NCBI GenBank assembly: GCA_963920765.1
Contig: OY987243.1
Location: 29,449,060 to 29,513,059 of the forward strand
DNA: 64,000 bases
Direction: 5' to 3'
DNA from: Ulota crispa
Taxonomy: Eukaryota > Streptophyta > Bryopsida > Orthotrichales > Orthotrichaceae
Shown one piece after another: positions 49,592 to 62,390 of the stretch; positions within the stretch are counted from its first letter, which is position 1, and every line of letters begins with the position of its first letter. The notes beneath the pieces were generated by a model. The model saw nothing but the letters and a program-made list of their open reading frames with translations, searched no databases and had not been told where the DNA came from. The position numbers and the translations under genes were made by a program.

Positions 49592-50437
49592 TAGCTATTT
49601 ACTGGCTCTGCTCTTGACTGCAAGGGAGGAGGCTTTCCATTAAGAAAAGCTACTCAGAGAAAGTTTGAGTAGATATGTTACTCAATATCCACGTCAATAT
49701 CTGAGCCAATACTACAAGGACATAGCATAGCTACTTGTTTGAAACATAGATTCCATCATTCTTGCACATGCTACCCTTGTGTTATGCATTTTGGTGTGGG
49801 CTCCTGAAAAAATGGTCTTTTCATTCATACTGGTCCTTGAGAACACTAAATTTCTCGCTCTCTCTCTCTAGCCTATCTCTTTCAAAATAAATTGATTTCT
49901 TATGTTAAGTAGTTTTCTCCAATTGGAGAGGCTAAATGAATGACCCACATGGATTTTAGTTCTAGTGTGCACACAAAAAGCATGTAATAGTTGTGTAGGA
50001 TACATACTGCGAGCAACATTAGAGACGACATCTACGAGCCACTTTTGACTATGCTTCAGGACCACTAGATCAAACCTTCAATATTGGTCAATAGGCACAA
50101 TTGTAAACTTCCACACTTTTCTCAAGCTCTAGCCAAATCATGGGTGCAAAGGTGCAAAGTGCGCGTTATTATAGTTTATAGTTATCACTTTTCATTGGTT
50201 GAGCCCATAATGTGAAATTTGATTAAATAATGAAAATTCCATGAACTTTCAAGTTAATAAGTTTTGGTTCAAACTAATAAAAACAGTCAAGTTCTTTATT
50301 TTAAATGATGTTTTCTCACTTTTTTGGGCTATTTATAAGGAATGTAGAACACAATATTTATCAAATATGTCAGTGTCCAAGGTATCTCCAAGTACACTAA
50401 AAAGGGGTTGAATTGCAACCTCCTAAGCTTTGACAGG

Positions 50438-50671
50438 TTAACCCTTAAAGGATGATAGGGCGTAGTATATATGCTGTCGTATAAATGGTATTTGCTACCA
50501 GTAAGAAGTTTTAATTTGGGATCTCAAGTAACTCACTAGAACCGCTTTGATCTATTCTCCAACTTCTTTGTTGATCTCAAATGCAATGAAGGTGTGAATC
50601 TATTTCAAACACAAGAAAAACACCTTGTATTCTACTGGTTGTAAAGGCACACTTTGTCCTTTAGGGGTTAA
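50438..50671. mobile_element. TTAA element, family B
   Basis: 234 bp, left ttaacccttaaaggatgata, right ttgtcctttaggggttaa. Confidence 0.8.
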
Positions 50672-52579
50672 GGACAAAAAATTAGGTTTTGAATAATTTA
50701 TGCAAAAGATATTGTGGGACTTGGGGTGAAAGTTGGGTTGAGCAAAATGGTAAACCCAAACTTTGAGCAATGTCCCACCTTCTTGATGCCAAAACTTCCA
50801 AAAAATGTTACCATGTAAGCAAATTGCAATACTGAAGTAAGACATGGGACTTGGAACACAGTGTGAATTGCCAAGTTCTAATTTTTAACTATCAATCCTT
50901 TAGATATTGAAAATTCAATGGGATGTAGAACATATTGTGAACCGTCCTTTATTGTTTTTGTGCTCGAAGGGGCAATCCTCACTACGTCCCACATCCCATC
51001 TTTACAAATTCCACCTCAACATAAAACCCTAACTTTATTGGATTATTAAGGGCAAAAAGTAGTTTTCATGAAAATGATGAGTATTTCATGCAAAATAATA
51101 GTGGAAAATGGGTTGAAAGTTGAATTAAGCAAAATGATCAATCCAAACCTTGAATGAAGTTTCACCTTCTTGATGCCAAAACTTCCCAAAACTACTGCCA
51201 TGTAGACAAAATGCACTAAAGTAGGAAATTAGGACGTGAGACATTGCCAAGTCCCAACTTTTGACTCTCAACCAAACCAATTAAATTCTAAGATTTCAAT
51301 GGGACTTGGGAAGTAGTGTGAACTACCCCTAAGCTTATAACGATTCTGTTCTGAAACCTGACAACCCGAGTTTCTTGAATATGTATCATGTTGTGTCATG
51401 TGCCGTATAAGCATTAAGTCCTCCTTTATTAAACTAATATGCCATTTTGATACTTATGAACGTAGTCTTGCTTAATCCGCTACTTTGTATCATATCTGCT
51501 ACCCATCTCGGGGTAATTCAGAGCAAAGCAAGCCACTTGAGAGGAGTTCCGAAATTTCATGATCTATCACCCGGGGGAGAGAATTAGGGTTCGTCCATGG
51601 AAATTAATTTTCCATGGGAGAGTGAAAGAAGGCTTGGGACTGAAATATAAGCAACTTTCAAAAAGATTGGATTGAGAGTTGATAAATGGTTCAATTAGGT
51701 GGTCTTATAAGCAATCGGATCTCTCTCTCAAAATCGTTTTACAATGTATGAAAAGACGAACCTTGTCAGGAGCTTCCCATTTATGTAAAAATTGCAAATC
51801 ACACTTTTTTTTTATAGATATCACGCCTTCTTACACTCCCACGGAAAAAAAAATGCTGTAAAGAGATATCAAGATTCCTTGAGAAAGGGAACATTTTCTG
51901 TTGCACGCACCCAATGGGTTTGCCGAACAGTTCCCACAGACCGAACCCTAAACCGCGCGAATACCGCCACAACTCCGAGGCCTTGATGTTACATGTTGCC
52001 AATAATGCCTGCATTGCTGGAATAGTAACTCCTGGGTCTTCCAAAATTCATGGTAAAGGGAGTGCCTGCACTCGTGTAGTTGCCAAGATTTTCACTCATT
52101 GAGAGTTACCCAGGACCACATTTTCCAACACACACCGCCTTTCCAGCAATGATCGAAAAATCCAAAAGTCTGCTGTAGCCAGCCATGGTGATCTTTACGT
52201 GCGAGTGTTTCTTTGGATGTTGGTAGGGTCAGTTGCGTTGTAGGTCATGGCCATGGGGACAATTACAGAGCGATGGCGACACCGGTAATACAATCTGATC
52301 TCGATCTGCTGCTTTTGAAAAAACCTGTGACAATCGGTGACGAGAGTCTCCGCCGATCGGATACTTGGGGGAATTTGACGCGGGCGTAGTTGAGGGTTAC
52401 ACACGCGTCCGATGGGGCGCGCCTTTCAACGGGGGTTGCTGGCGTAATTAGGTGAGCGTAATAACTGCATGGCGGTCTTCCTCCTGGTGAATTTTCACAG
52501 CGTGAGAGCGACAGCCCTACCAAATACTTTTAAGTCCAGAGGTTGAACTCCGACATGGCGAAAGATGATGGTGTTTGAG
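50672..52579 (+). other. region upstream of the FatB-type gene
   Basis: 50672-51350 is low-complexity AT-rich sequence with two related blocks (near 50700-50880 and 51060-51310, sharing gatgccaaaacttcc). 51640-51850 matches part of the 32683/40976 repeat. From about 51900 composition shifts to that of the gene islands, probably promoter. No gene recognised. Confidence 0.4.
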
Positions 52580-52592
52580 TATATATATATAT
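52580..52592 (+). promoter_or_regulatory. TATA box of the FatB-type gene
   Basis: tatatatatatat lies about 280 bp ahead of the chosen ATG, in a GC-richer island that begins near 51900. A start near 52615 would give a leader of about 260 nt. Confidence 0.45.
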
Positions 52593-52873
52593 GAGATGCT
52601 CACCAGCAGTTTATCAACCAAGCGTCACCCATTTCGAGCTTTTATATGCCAGGTATAATTCATTGCAAAAGCTTGCAATTGACTTGAAAACCTGCTCTAG
52701 CGAGACTGTCGTAGCGAAGTGTTAACAGTCCTGACCTAGCTGCTGTATAATTCAGACTCAAGGGAGTATTCTGGCCCAACCAATTGCTCTTTGACAGAGT
52801 CCACTTGAGAATAGAAACTTGAGTGAGGTTGCACAGGATTGGTTTAAGTGGATTTGGTGGAGATATCGTCGCC

Positions 52874-54548
52874 ATGGATGCTATGGGGTTCATGTCCACG
52901 TCCGTCTCGGCGAAGTCAGTTTTCGCGGCGACCTCGGATCTGGACCTCGCTTCCTCGTGTTCCCCGTTCGTGAAATCTTCAAGGTTGTCGATTCGTAGCC
53001 TGAAATGCAAGAGTCGACGCGAGCCTGGACCGGTGCAGGCAGTGCTGATGGAGCGTGAGTTTTCAGCATCTGTGCAAGAGGCGCTGCTGACTCATCATCA
53101 TGCGGCGACAGTGAAGCAGGCCAGCAGCGAATTCTCACCGTATGCGGAGAGATCAATGCGGCGAGAGATGATACCCTTGCACAAGCTGCGCCAAGGTGAC
53201 TTCGCATATGAGAATTCTCTCGTGTACAGACAGATCTTCGTCATCCGTTCGTACGAAGGGGGGCCGGACAAGTGCACGTCTATCCGGGAGATCTTCAGCT
53301 TGTTCCAGGAGATGGCGCTGAACCACGTGCATCTGTTGGGCATCACCGGCGATGGCTTCGGCGCCACGCGGGCCATGAACCGCGCGGGGCTCATCTGGGT
53401 GGTGACTAAGATGCAAGTGGACGTGGAGCGCTACCCCGCGTGGCCTGAGGTCATCGAAATCGACTCGTGGGTCGCGCAGGCCGGTAAGAACGGCATGCGC
53501 CGCGACTGGATCATGCGGTCGTACCGAACCGGCGAAGTGCTGGCCCGCGCCACCAGCACTTGGTGCATGATGAACGCTACCACGCGGCGATTGTCTAAGA
53601 TCCCCGACGAAGTGCGCGCCGAAATCCAACCCAATTTTCTCGACGATCACTCTGCATACAGCGACAACAAAAGCGCGGGGCCGAGAATTGTCAAACTGGA
53701 CGATGGTACTGCCGAACACCACAGTTCGCAGCTCACGTCCACTCCTGCAGATCTCGACGTGAACCAGCACGTGAACAACCTCAAGTACATCAACTGGGTC
53801 CTCGAAGTAAGTGTCGAATACCAAATTAACCGGCCAATACCCTACATTCTCTTGGGCCGGTCAAGAGTATGTTCCCAATTAAACCTATAAATGCAACTAA
53901 ACCTATAAACGCAATATTCATTAATTTGAGAAAAAATATACATTTTGGGACGTTTGGATTTTATGGTTTTAAGTTGATGATTTCTTTGAAACGAAATATC
54001 TTGGAGGAGTTATCAAAAATCTCACAATAAATCATCAAATTACTCTTATGAATGCTTAATTCATCCTTCTTTTTTTTCTCTTAAATGGTTGGTTTTTTCC
54101 CTAAATTTTTGAATTCAATTGGGCAATCCTCAAAATCGCTAGCTCATAACTAAATGCCGGTACTCCCCGTACATTGAATTCGACGTACCTCCACCACACA
54201 AACTCTCTCTCGGGATCCGAATGCTGACGTGGATCATTATTGTTGCAGAGCATACCCGCGGAGCACGTGAAAACGCACAAGCTGGCAAGCATGGTGCTGG
54301 AATACCGCAGAGAATGCCACAGCACTGACGTCGTGCAGTCTCTCACGGGCTTCAAAACCAGCGTCGGTGATTCTGAAGCAGGAAACGACGTCGACGAATC
54401 CGCCATGGATTCTTCTTCTGCTCGTCAAAGTTGCTGTCAGTTTACGCATCTCCTGCGAACTCAAGACGCAGGTCAACAAGAGATTCTCCGCGGGAAGACG
54501 ACATGGCGCTCGCGCAACGCCGACGTCTCTGCCTCTGCTCCGTGCTGA
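52874..54548 (+). CDS. FATB: acyl-ACP thioesterase, FatB type, two exons
   Basis: Plastid stromal enzyme that hydrolyses acyl-ACP and releases free fatty acids, usually palmitate for FatB, for export. Exons 52874-53806 and 54249-54548 (donor GAA/GTAAGT, acceptor TTGTTGCAG) join in phase as WVLE/SIPAEH, giving 410 residues. The first 55 or so residues are Ser-rich and basic, as expected for a transit peptide. Hotdog-domain landmarks: LFQEMALNHVHLLGITGDGF, IWVVTKMQVDVERYPAWPEV, GKNGMRRDW, RRLSKIPDEVR, then DLDVNQHVNN with N297 and H299, and EYRREC with C334, the family catalytic residues. GKNGMRRDW favours FatB over FatA. I chose the ATG at 52874 (gccATGG, strong context); an in-frame ATG at 52823 would add 17 residues. 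The final portion (HLLRTQ..GKTTWR) is complete. Angiosperm FatB genes have more introns. Confidence 0.92.
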
Positions 54549-57055
54549 CGAATGCCGACTGACCATGCTCCGGAAAGATCTGGAAAGCTCCGGAAAGAAA
54601 TCTCCGAAAGAAAAAGATCTGAATTCTGGTGGGTTTAACTTCCAGAAAATTCTTTTACGAAAGTGGCCACCGATCGCCATATCGCCAATTTTATGGTAAT
54701 TTTTAGTAAAGCTAGTACACTCCAAAATTTGATACTGTATGTAACAAATACTACTTAACTTTTTTTTTCCTATTTTTTCCTAGCAGTAGGAAGATTACGT
54801 TTCAAAGTAGTCACTCCTATTGTTGGACAAGACTTGTCAATTGGGAGGCACCTTCATTTATCACTGTTTATTTCAACACTAGAAATTAGTGAATCTCAAT
54901 GTTGGAGATTCATTATTGTATATCAAAGATAAAGATTTTATCTCTATAAATGGTGAATGTGTATCTCATTAGTAGAAAATGATGGTATTTGAAAGATGGT
55001 ACCTTTTGTATACACATGTTTTTGTGTAATAGTTCCTATGTTTACATAGTTCTAACATTTACGTTCTCCATTTCTTTTGTTGCTTTTGAAGCTATACTTT
55101 TGAAGTCTATTTGATACTGGTTTACCTCCAAAAATCAAAATGCCAAGGGTAGTTGAAATTTTCAACTATCATTTGTCATTGTGTTTGCTTTAATTATGTC
55201 TTACAAAAAAGCTCAAGCTTGTTTTGAATTTTTTTTGCATTCATTTTAGCATGATTTTATGTGATACATAAATTTTGAAAAAACAATTTGAAATGTTTTC
55301 AAATTTGACATGAATTGAGAAATAGTCATTTTTATGATATTAAAATTTTTTAAGTTTATGATGTTAGGTTTTTTATTATAGGTTTTTTGAATATATATTT
55401 TACCTAGTTTTTGAAATGATGTTTGAAGGTCTAATCCTTTGAAATAGAGAAATTGTTTATTGATGTGAATCATACATTCATTCTTGAGCTATTTTATTTA
55501 TACAAGAATTTATGTAATTTCAAATTTGTGTTGTACCAATATTAAAGAACTAACACAAGAATCCAATAACGTAAGAATGAATGAAATTTATTATAAGTTA
55601 TTATACGATTGAAACCTACCTCCAATCATTTGTTGATCAAAATTTGAAAACCCTCGAGTGGCTACATGTCCACGTGGCAAAAATAGTAGAAGCATCTCTA
55701 ACTAAGTTAACTCTATATTTACATTTAAAACCCTCCATTCCTTTTTGTCGCCCTCATATTCAAAATCTGAGGAAGGCGTGTCCTTTACAGAAGAACTTTT
55801 CATGATTACCTATATTTTTTCTTGTCACTGGAATTAAAGAAAATTATCTGTCCAATGGGAACCAGTTTAACGCCATGTAAAATATTTAGAAATCCTGTCT
55901 TTTCAACACCGTACATAAATCACAATAAATACAACTCTACATGGACAGGAAGGATTTACTGCTTGAAACGAAGGCTTTCATTATTTTCGAAGGTACTCTT
56001 CAAATGTGATCATTATTTATTGAGGAGGGTTTTGAGCTTCACTGGCTAATATCTAGCGTTTCACCCTTTCAATCTGTTTTTTTAATTGTTTGCACTCGGT
56101 ATTGCCTACATTTATGTCATAAAAGTACATTTTTTGAAAATTTGGTCAATTATTTTTTGTAGTAGTGTGGATTTTTAGGTTTGATTGGCTAAGAATACAC
56201 TAATAGCTAGTTCTCCTAGCGCATTGATGATTGCTATCTTTGTCGTTAGGTCCATTGTGATTTTTGAGATTATGTTTCTAAGATCTCATACCTTGGTTGA
56301 TTTCAAACCATATCTCAAAAACTTCCTACCGTTAAATGAGTAGATCAAAAGATAGTAGTATTTGGAGTTGCAGATATTTTTTTGGGTACTAACGTCATAT
56401 TCATTAAGTTGGGTCAAAACGTTCATTTTGGGATTTTCGAAGGTTTGGGGAGATCATCCTATATCGAGCTCCATCGTTTCATTTTGGTACACCTATCCTC
56501 ACTTAAGAGGAGGAATTTGTGAGGGAAAAAATCTTAGTGGCTCAAATTGAATTTGATATTTTTGAATCTAATTTGAGGTAACTTTTTGGGTTTAAGGTGG
56601 AGTACAAAATGGTACCTTTGTTTTTCCCAATTTACCTAATATGATGTTTACTAGATAATCTTCTTGTGCGAGTAGTTTGTTTTTAGTCTTTGTAACTATG
56701 ATTCTTAAACTGAAGATGATAGGGCAAATGCACAATAAGAAAATGGGTTTTAATAGAGGAGAAAATCCAAAAAGAAAAAAAAACTTAAAAACTCAAAATA
56801 TTTGCATTAGAACAGTTCCTTAGAAATAAACAAGATTAGAAAAGATAAATACAAACTTGAAAATTGAGGACAAAGGTTCTACTTTCCAAGCCAATTAATT
56901 AGGTGTTTTTGATGCATGAAATTATTTCATTGGCTAAATTGGGATTGATGTTATCTTACAATTAGCTCACCTAAAATCATGTAAAGACTCTTTGAAAGAG
57001 AGGGCCTCCCATCGGCTACTATAATGCAAGAAATTACAAATCTTATTGTTCATTT
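54549..57055. other. AT-rich sequence downstream of the FatB-type gene
   Basis: The 3'UTR probably lies in the first few hundred bases. Beyond that only short frames and no repeat ends I can define. Confidence 0.35.
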
Positions 57056-58267
57056 TTAACCCTTAAACGCCAGGCTGGTTATAATGACCAGCCCTACTAT
57101 AGCAATCTACAATGTTCTATAGTGTTGTGGCAAATATCTAATAATTGTAATATTAATTCTTAAAGTTGCAAAAGAAGTCAACAGTGCATGGTGTCCTCAT
57201 GAAAATTGCAAGAAGAGTAGCTTAGCCCTTGAACAACCACACCCACTTTCACAGAATCCACTGAAAACAGGGGCTCTAAGCTTAAATTTGGAATTGATTC
57301 AATATGGACCCATTTTCAATAATCCAACCGTACAAATGGGAAGTACACCTTGTTTATTGTAAAGTACCAAAATTTCAGCTAAATCTATCGTTGGAGGTGA
57401 AATATTATAATGATTGAGTGAGCCGTATGTGGAAAATCTCTTGTGTTTCATTCTCGTTTAGTTTTTAATGTTAACCTTTCATGCAAGCTTTGATTGAGAA
57501 GAGCCTTACATTTCTAGAAAGCAAGGTTTCCCACCTTTCCAACAAGACTAGTTTCACACAAAATAGACAAAAATAGCAATCACAAGGTGTAGCTAAGTGA
57601 ACAAAAAGGGTCAAAAAGCTCACTTTCTTTGCTACCCTAAAACGGTTCTACAAGAAATTTGATAATTATTCTGGAAAATCCAATTGGTGAAAACAATCAA
57701 GAATTGGCCTTCAATGTAGGATAACAAATTTTAAAGCCAAAATGATAACAACATTTCAGTAGATTTTCAAATACTACAATTATACCACTACCGTATATGA
57801 AAACAATACAAATGTATTTCTTAAGCAAATTGAATTTTTTTAGAATTGTGCAATTGAAATTTGACATTCTTCCACAGGTAAAAAAACGGGTCCACAATGA
57901 CTAAGTGACAATGACTGCAATGATTAAACAACAACTAAAATATGACTATACAGTCATGGTTTAGTCATTGTCACTTAGTCATTGTGAACCTGTTTTTTTA
58001 CCTGTGTTCTTGCATACTTGATGTATTCTGTTGTTCCTTTGATCCATTTTTGACAAAAATTGGACACGTATTTTGAAGCCATGCCGTATAAACACCATTA
58101 TTTATGAACTCACATAACCAATTGCATTGTTATTTTTTTAAATGGATGCAAAACTCTTGTGATCACATGCGTACTTCACGACCAAATTCCAAATTATTGA
58201 GCGATTTCAACCTACAGACCAAAAACCACTCCTAGGGACCAAAATGTGGTCGTGTGGTAAGGGTTAA
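57056..58267. mobile_element. TTAA element, large, with nested hairpin
   Basis: 1212 bp, left ttaacccttaaacgccaggc, right gtcgtgtggtaagggttaa. Contains the 134-bp hairpin at 57873-58006. No coding seen. Confidence 0.6.
57873..58006. mobile_element. hairpin MITE with CACAGG ends
   Basis: 134 bp, arms of about 46 bp (cacaggtaaaaaaacgggtc and its complement), 3-bp flanks TTC. The size of the duplication fits a CACTA-like element. Confidence 0.65.
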
Positions 58268-58760
58268 GGCCTAACACTGTGTCTCTCAAATCTTCTCAAA
58301 TCTTCTCACAATTTGGGCTACTTATAAATATGAGTGTGCCTCATAACGTAATTTTTTTTCTTTCCATGATGGATCATGTGTCTAAAATCAATTTTGGGAA
58401 AAAAATTTAAAAAAAAAACTTCTTTTTTGTCATACATAACGTTATTTTGGAACCAAAAGACAAGAAATGTCTTTGTCAGCATTTAAGGGTTAGCATGCAT
58501 ATGAGCTTGAACAAATTTGATTTTGTTGTCATTGAAAAAAAGATGGGAAATTAAAAGAACGTACTGTACTACTTGTTTATTAAATTTAGTTTAAATATTA
58601 TTGTGAATATTTAGGATTGGTACAAAAAATGACCCAAAAATTGCACCTAGAAATCAATTGAAATTAGTTGTCACCTCATTAGAATTTTTTTGAACCCTCC
58701 ACAAGGCCCTTAAGATATGACACTCTTAACATTTAGTGGGCCTAAAGTGAGTACATTAGA

Positions 58761-58940
58761 AGCATGTGTGAAGTGTTTTTACCATGTGTGAAGTGTTTTT
58801 ACCATGTGTGAAGTGTTTTCACCATGTGTGAAGTGTTTTCACCATGTGTGAAGTGTTTTCACCATGTGTGAAGTGTTTTCACCATGTGTGAAGTGTTTTC
58901 ACCATGTGTGAAGTGTTTTCACCATGTGTGAAGTGTCTCT
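58761..58940. repeat. nine 20-bp tandem units
   Basis: Units accatgtgtgaagtgttttc/tttt in exact 20-bp register. The middle copies are identical and the edge copies diverged. No spacers, so not a CRISPR array. Confidence 0.9.
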
Positions 58941-58959
58941 ACCTCGTATGACTTTCCTA

Positions 58960-59719
58960 TTGTACATCACAAAAACTATGAATAGAAAATGGCAATCTCG
59001 TACTATGACACAATTAATTAATTATTCTCCTACTATTGTACACAATCATAACTAAATATTACCTCCACAAGTACTAAGTTGAAGTTTTTAATACAAAGAA
59101 AATGGACCATGGTAATATGTACATGTAATTGTGACCCCCAATGAAAATTGGACATGACACTATGAGCCATGATTGTAGTCAAAGGCATAGTAGGCTGTAA
59201 GGAATTTTTATTATTCCAAAGTACAAATTAAAACAACTAAGGAGACCCCTTGAAAGGGGTTCTAAGGGGCCTTGCTTGGGGCCTTCTGGAGGGCTCATAT
59301 TTTTTCTAAAGTTTTTTTGACTCAATATTGTATTATCTATATACAAGCCTAGGTACAAGTTGTATTAACAAAGGCAACAACTTGATTCAAAGTAAAGTCT
59401 CAGTGTAAACCAATTTACGTGTGTATCCCTCTCTCCCCTATTGGTCCTTGACTAGAAGGACTTGGTGTAAACCACTTTACACATGTATCTTTCTCTCCCC
59501 GGTTGATTTTTTTGCTACAAAAACTCACTATAAACCACTTTATGCATGTATCACTCTCTCATTTGGTGGTTAACAATAAAACATGACAAATTAGTGGAAG
59601 TTACACCACAACATTATCTTTTAATTAATTAAATTGAGCTCCTTCACTAGACGTTAAAAACAATTTACTAGCAATGACACCACAAAACTCTCTCAGCCAA
59701 CTAGAATCCATATGTATTA

Positions 59720-59726
<7 letters not shown>
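58960..59726. other. AT-rich, weak internal repeats
   Basis: Several copies of a loose motif with ctctctcccc and gtaaaccactttac at 59400-59570. A related motif in reverse (ggtttacattgagt) recurs at 60960-61170. Confidence 0.4.
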
Positions 59727-59801
<75 letters not shown>

Positions 59802-59802
59802 A
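59727..59802. repeat. (TA)n microsatellite
   Basis: Nearly pure TA dinucleotides. Open frames over it on both strands are artefacts. Confidence 0.9.
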
Positions 59803-59836
59803 AGAATAGCGTTCAATCAGTTAGGTTTGGGCATGA

Positions 59837-60570
59837 GGGTTATTGCAAGAATGACCTGTACTACATTATGTCCCCCTCACTTATTGCGGCTTGTCTTTTG
59901 CTTGTAACTTTTGCAAAAGAAGTCACATGGACTTGTCCTTTTAGGATAATGTGAACAAGCAAGTTATTGACATTCAGTGATTTTTTGGTATTTTTTAATT
60001 TTTTTTCTATTTTTAAGCAGCCCCAAAATAGGTGTCTATCCTAACCATTTTGGGGGTTCTTAGTACTATTTTGGGTCCAAAAAAGCTTTTCTAGGGCTAT
60101 AAATCAGGGATGTTGTTTATGAAACTTGCTCACATGCATTTATACAAGGGTTTTGCAAAATTATAAATTCCATGGCATCTACATTGTCTCAAAGTAGGCA
60201 TCCTATCTCCCTTCATTGGCAAAATACAAAGAAATTCCTCAGCAAAGCAATTGTACAATGTGAATGTGTTTAATGGGTTCTCAAATGGCTTATTTTTATT
60301 TTGTTTTATTGAATGATTTTACTATTTTCCAAAAAGCAAGAAGATAATTGGCTTTTTATTGGTAATTTCTGTCCCTCTATTTTTGTGCATAACTTTTAGA
60401 ATAAAATTTTGTTAAATCTAAATTTTCACAAGTATGCTATTTTAAGTGCTTTACAAATTTTCCATATTGTATTTTATTTTAAAAAAATTCAAAAGCTCAT
60501 AGTACTACATATTACTACCAATCTTATGGATGTTTGAGACAAAACTGGCAAGTTATTCTTGCAACTACCC
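59837..60570. mobile_element. 730-bp TIR element, family J, copy 3
   Basis: 734 bp, more diverged near the left end. 4-bp duplication ATGA (59833-59836, 60571-60574). Confidence 0.85.
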
Positions 60571-60574
60571 ATGA

Positions 60575-61773
60575 CTAGGATTGAAAAGGTATAAATGGAT
60601 TAAGTGAAATCACCTATGACTCTCTTTTATCTGCTTGACTAGACCTTAACAACAAGTCACTTGCAGTTGTACTGTCACTGGCAGTTGCACCACAACTTTC
60701 TCTCGGCCAAAAGTAGGCACGGGGATAGAGGCACGAGGATGAGGCACAAGGATAGAGGGCACAACAATAGAGGGCACGACAATATGGGGGCACAAGAATC
60801 GGAGAGCACGGGGATAGGGGGTGGAGGGCATAAACTCGTCAGTACGTCAGGTAGTATACTAGTAAATACATAAATGAATCCCCTCCTATTTAGGGTTTTG
60901 ATGAAGCTCTGGTGTAACATGTAGTGACCAACCAACATGGGAGAGAGGACCACATGCATATAGTGGTTTACATTGAATCTTTTTAGCAAAAACTCAACAA
61001 GGGAGAGAGGGGTACATGCATGAATTGGTTTACATTGAGTCTTTTTAACAAAAAATTAACATGGGAGAGAGGGATTTATGCAAAAAGTTGTTTACATTGA
61101 GTCCTTTTAGCAAAGTACCAACATAGGAGAAAAGATCGTACATGCTTAAAATGGTTTACATTGAGATTTTACTTTGAGTCAAGTTGTTGCCTTTGTTAGT
61201 ACAACATGTACCTAAACTCATAAATTTAGAACAAACTTCCATGAGCCATTGAATTTGACAAAGGTGTAAGACATCTATTGGAGTTGGTAAGGTATATTTC
61301 TACATTAGTAACAAAGGTTTTATCTATCGCTCACATCTAAAAATGAAAAAACAAGCAAACAAAACAAAATTACCTTGTTGTACAATAAAATTGGGATGTG
61401 CTAATACTCACAATGTGTTGCCATCAATGCTATGTTTGAGTTCCACAAATGGAGTTTTTGTCCAAGTTGGATAGCTATACAAGTAACCACTAAAAAGCTT
61501 TCACCAACACCTTTACAATGACGTATTACATGTTCCATTAGAAATTTAACTACATATTTTAATATTTGTTATACCAAGCTGCAAAATAACAACCTTCTAT
61601 TGTAAATCACATTCAATTACCAAACTTGGATTAGTTTGTAGTGAGCACAAACTTCATAATCAAAGAATTTGTTGATAAATCTTGTAAGCCAAATTTTCTA
61701 ATACTTCTTTATTTGTCAATGAGTTGTATTTCATACTTTTATGCATTAGTATTGGTACATTTGTATACTTATT
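60575..61773. other. AT-rich, no gene seen
   Basis: Includes a purine-rich irregular repeat at about 60715-60830 (gggcacaa and related) and ggtttacattgagt copies at 60964-61165. Confidence 0.35.
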
Positions 61774-62012
61774 TTAACCCTAAAGGACCAAGCAACCATT
61801 GTACATACTATATATAATGTTGTATAAGTGGTATTAGGAATGTATTCACATCTCTACTACATTTGATATCAACACAAAAGTTAGAATATAGACAAATACA
61901 GTTCTAGTGAGTTGGTCAAGATCCCAAATTAAAACTTTTTTTTGGTAGCAAATGCCAATTTTACAACAACGTACATCTACTTATATTGGTCGCTTGGTCT
62001 TTTAGGGGTTAA
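61774..62012. mobile_element. TTAA element, family B
   Basis: 239 bp, left ttaaccctaaaggaccaag, right cttggtcttttaggggttaa. Shares its right TTAA with the next copy. Confidence 0.75.
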
Positions 62013-62210
62013 CCCTTAAACATCACAAAGGCCCTTTGCAACTAGTACAATACGGGATATTTTTCTTGTATTTGGAACGGATCCACACCTCTACTATACT
62101 TGAAATCATCAAAGAAGTTGGAATACAGACAAACGCAGCTCTAGTGAACTATTTGAGATCCCAAGTTAAAATTTCTTGTTGGTAGCAAATGCTAGATATA
62201 AGGCAAAGTA
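62009..62210. mobile_element. TTAA element, family B, truncated, reverse orientation
   Basis: Left ttaacccttaaacatcacaa. Matches the family up to ggtagcaaatgctagatata, then stops without a right end. Confidence 0.65.
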
Positions 62211-62390
62211 TCTACAAAATATCAAATACCCATCCTAAAAGTCACTCCATGAACTTACTTACCACTTAGCAATACATGGTCCCATTTTTTTTGGAGCCAA
62301 AGGATCCATCCCTCTATCCATCCATTCAATAGAAACAATGTTTTAGTACACAAATTCCACTCACAAACCTAAAGAGGAGTTTGTTCTTTA

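Noticed and set aside
53153..53824. 223-codon frame antisense to the FatB-type gene
   Set aside because: It exists because GC-rich codons on the sense strand avoid stops in reverse; His- and Arg-rich with no family features.
58761..58940. possible CRISPR-like array
   Set aside because: Units are head to tail with no spacers, in a plant nuclear context.
59625..59954. frames rich in Tyr-Ile on both strands
   Set aside because: Translation of a (TA)n microsatellite.
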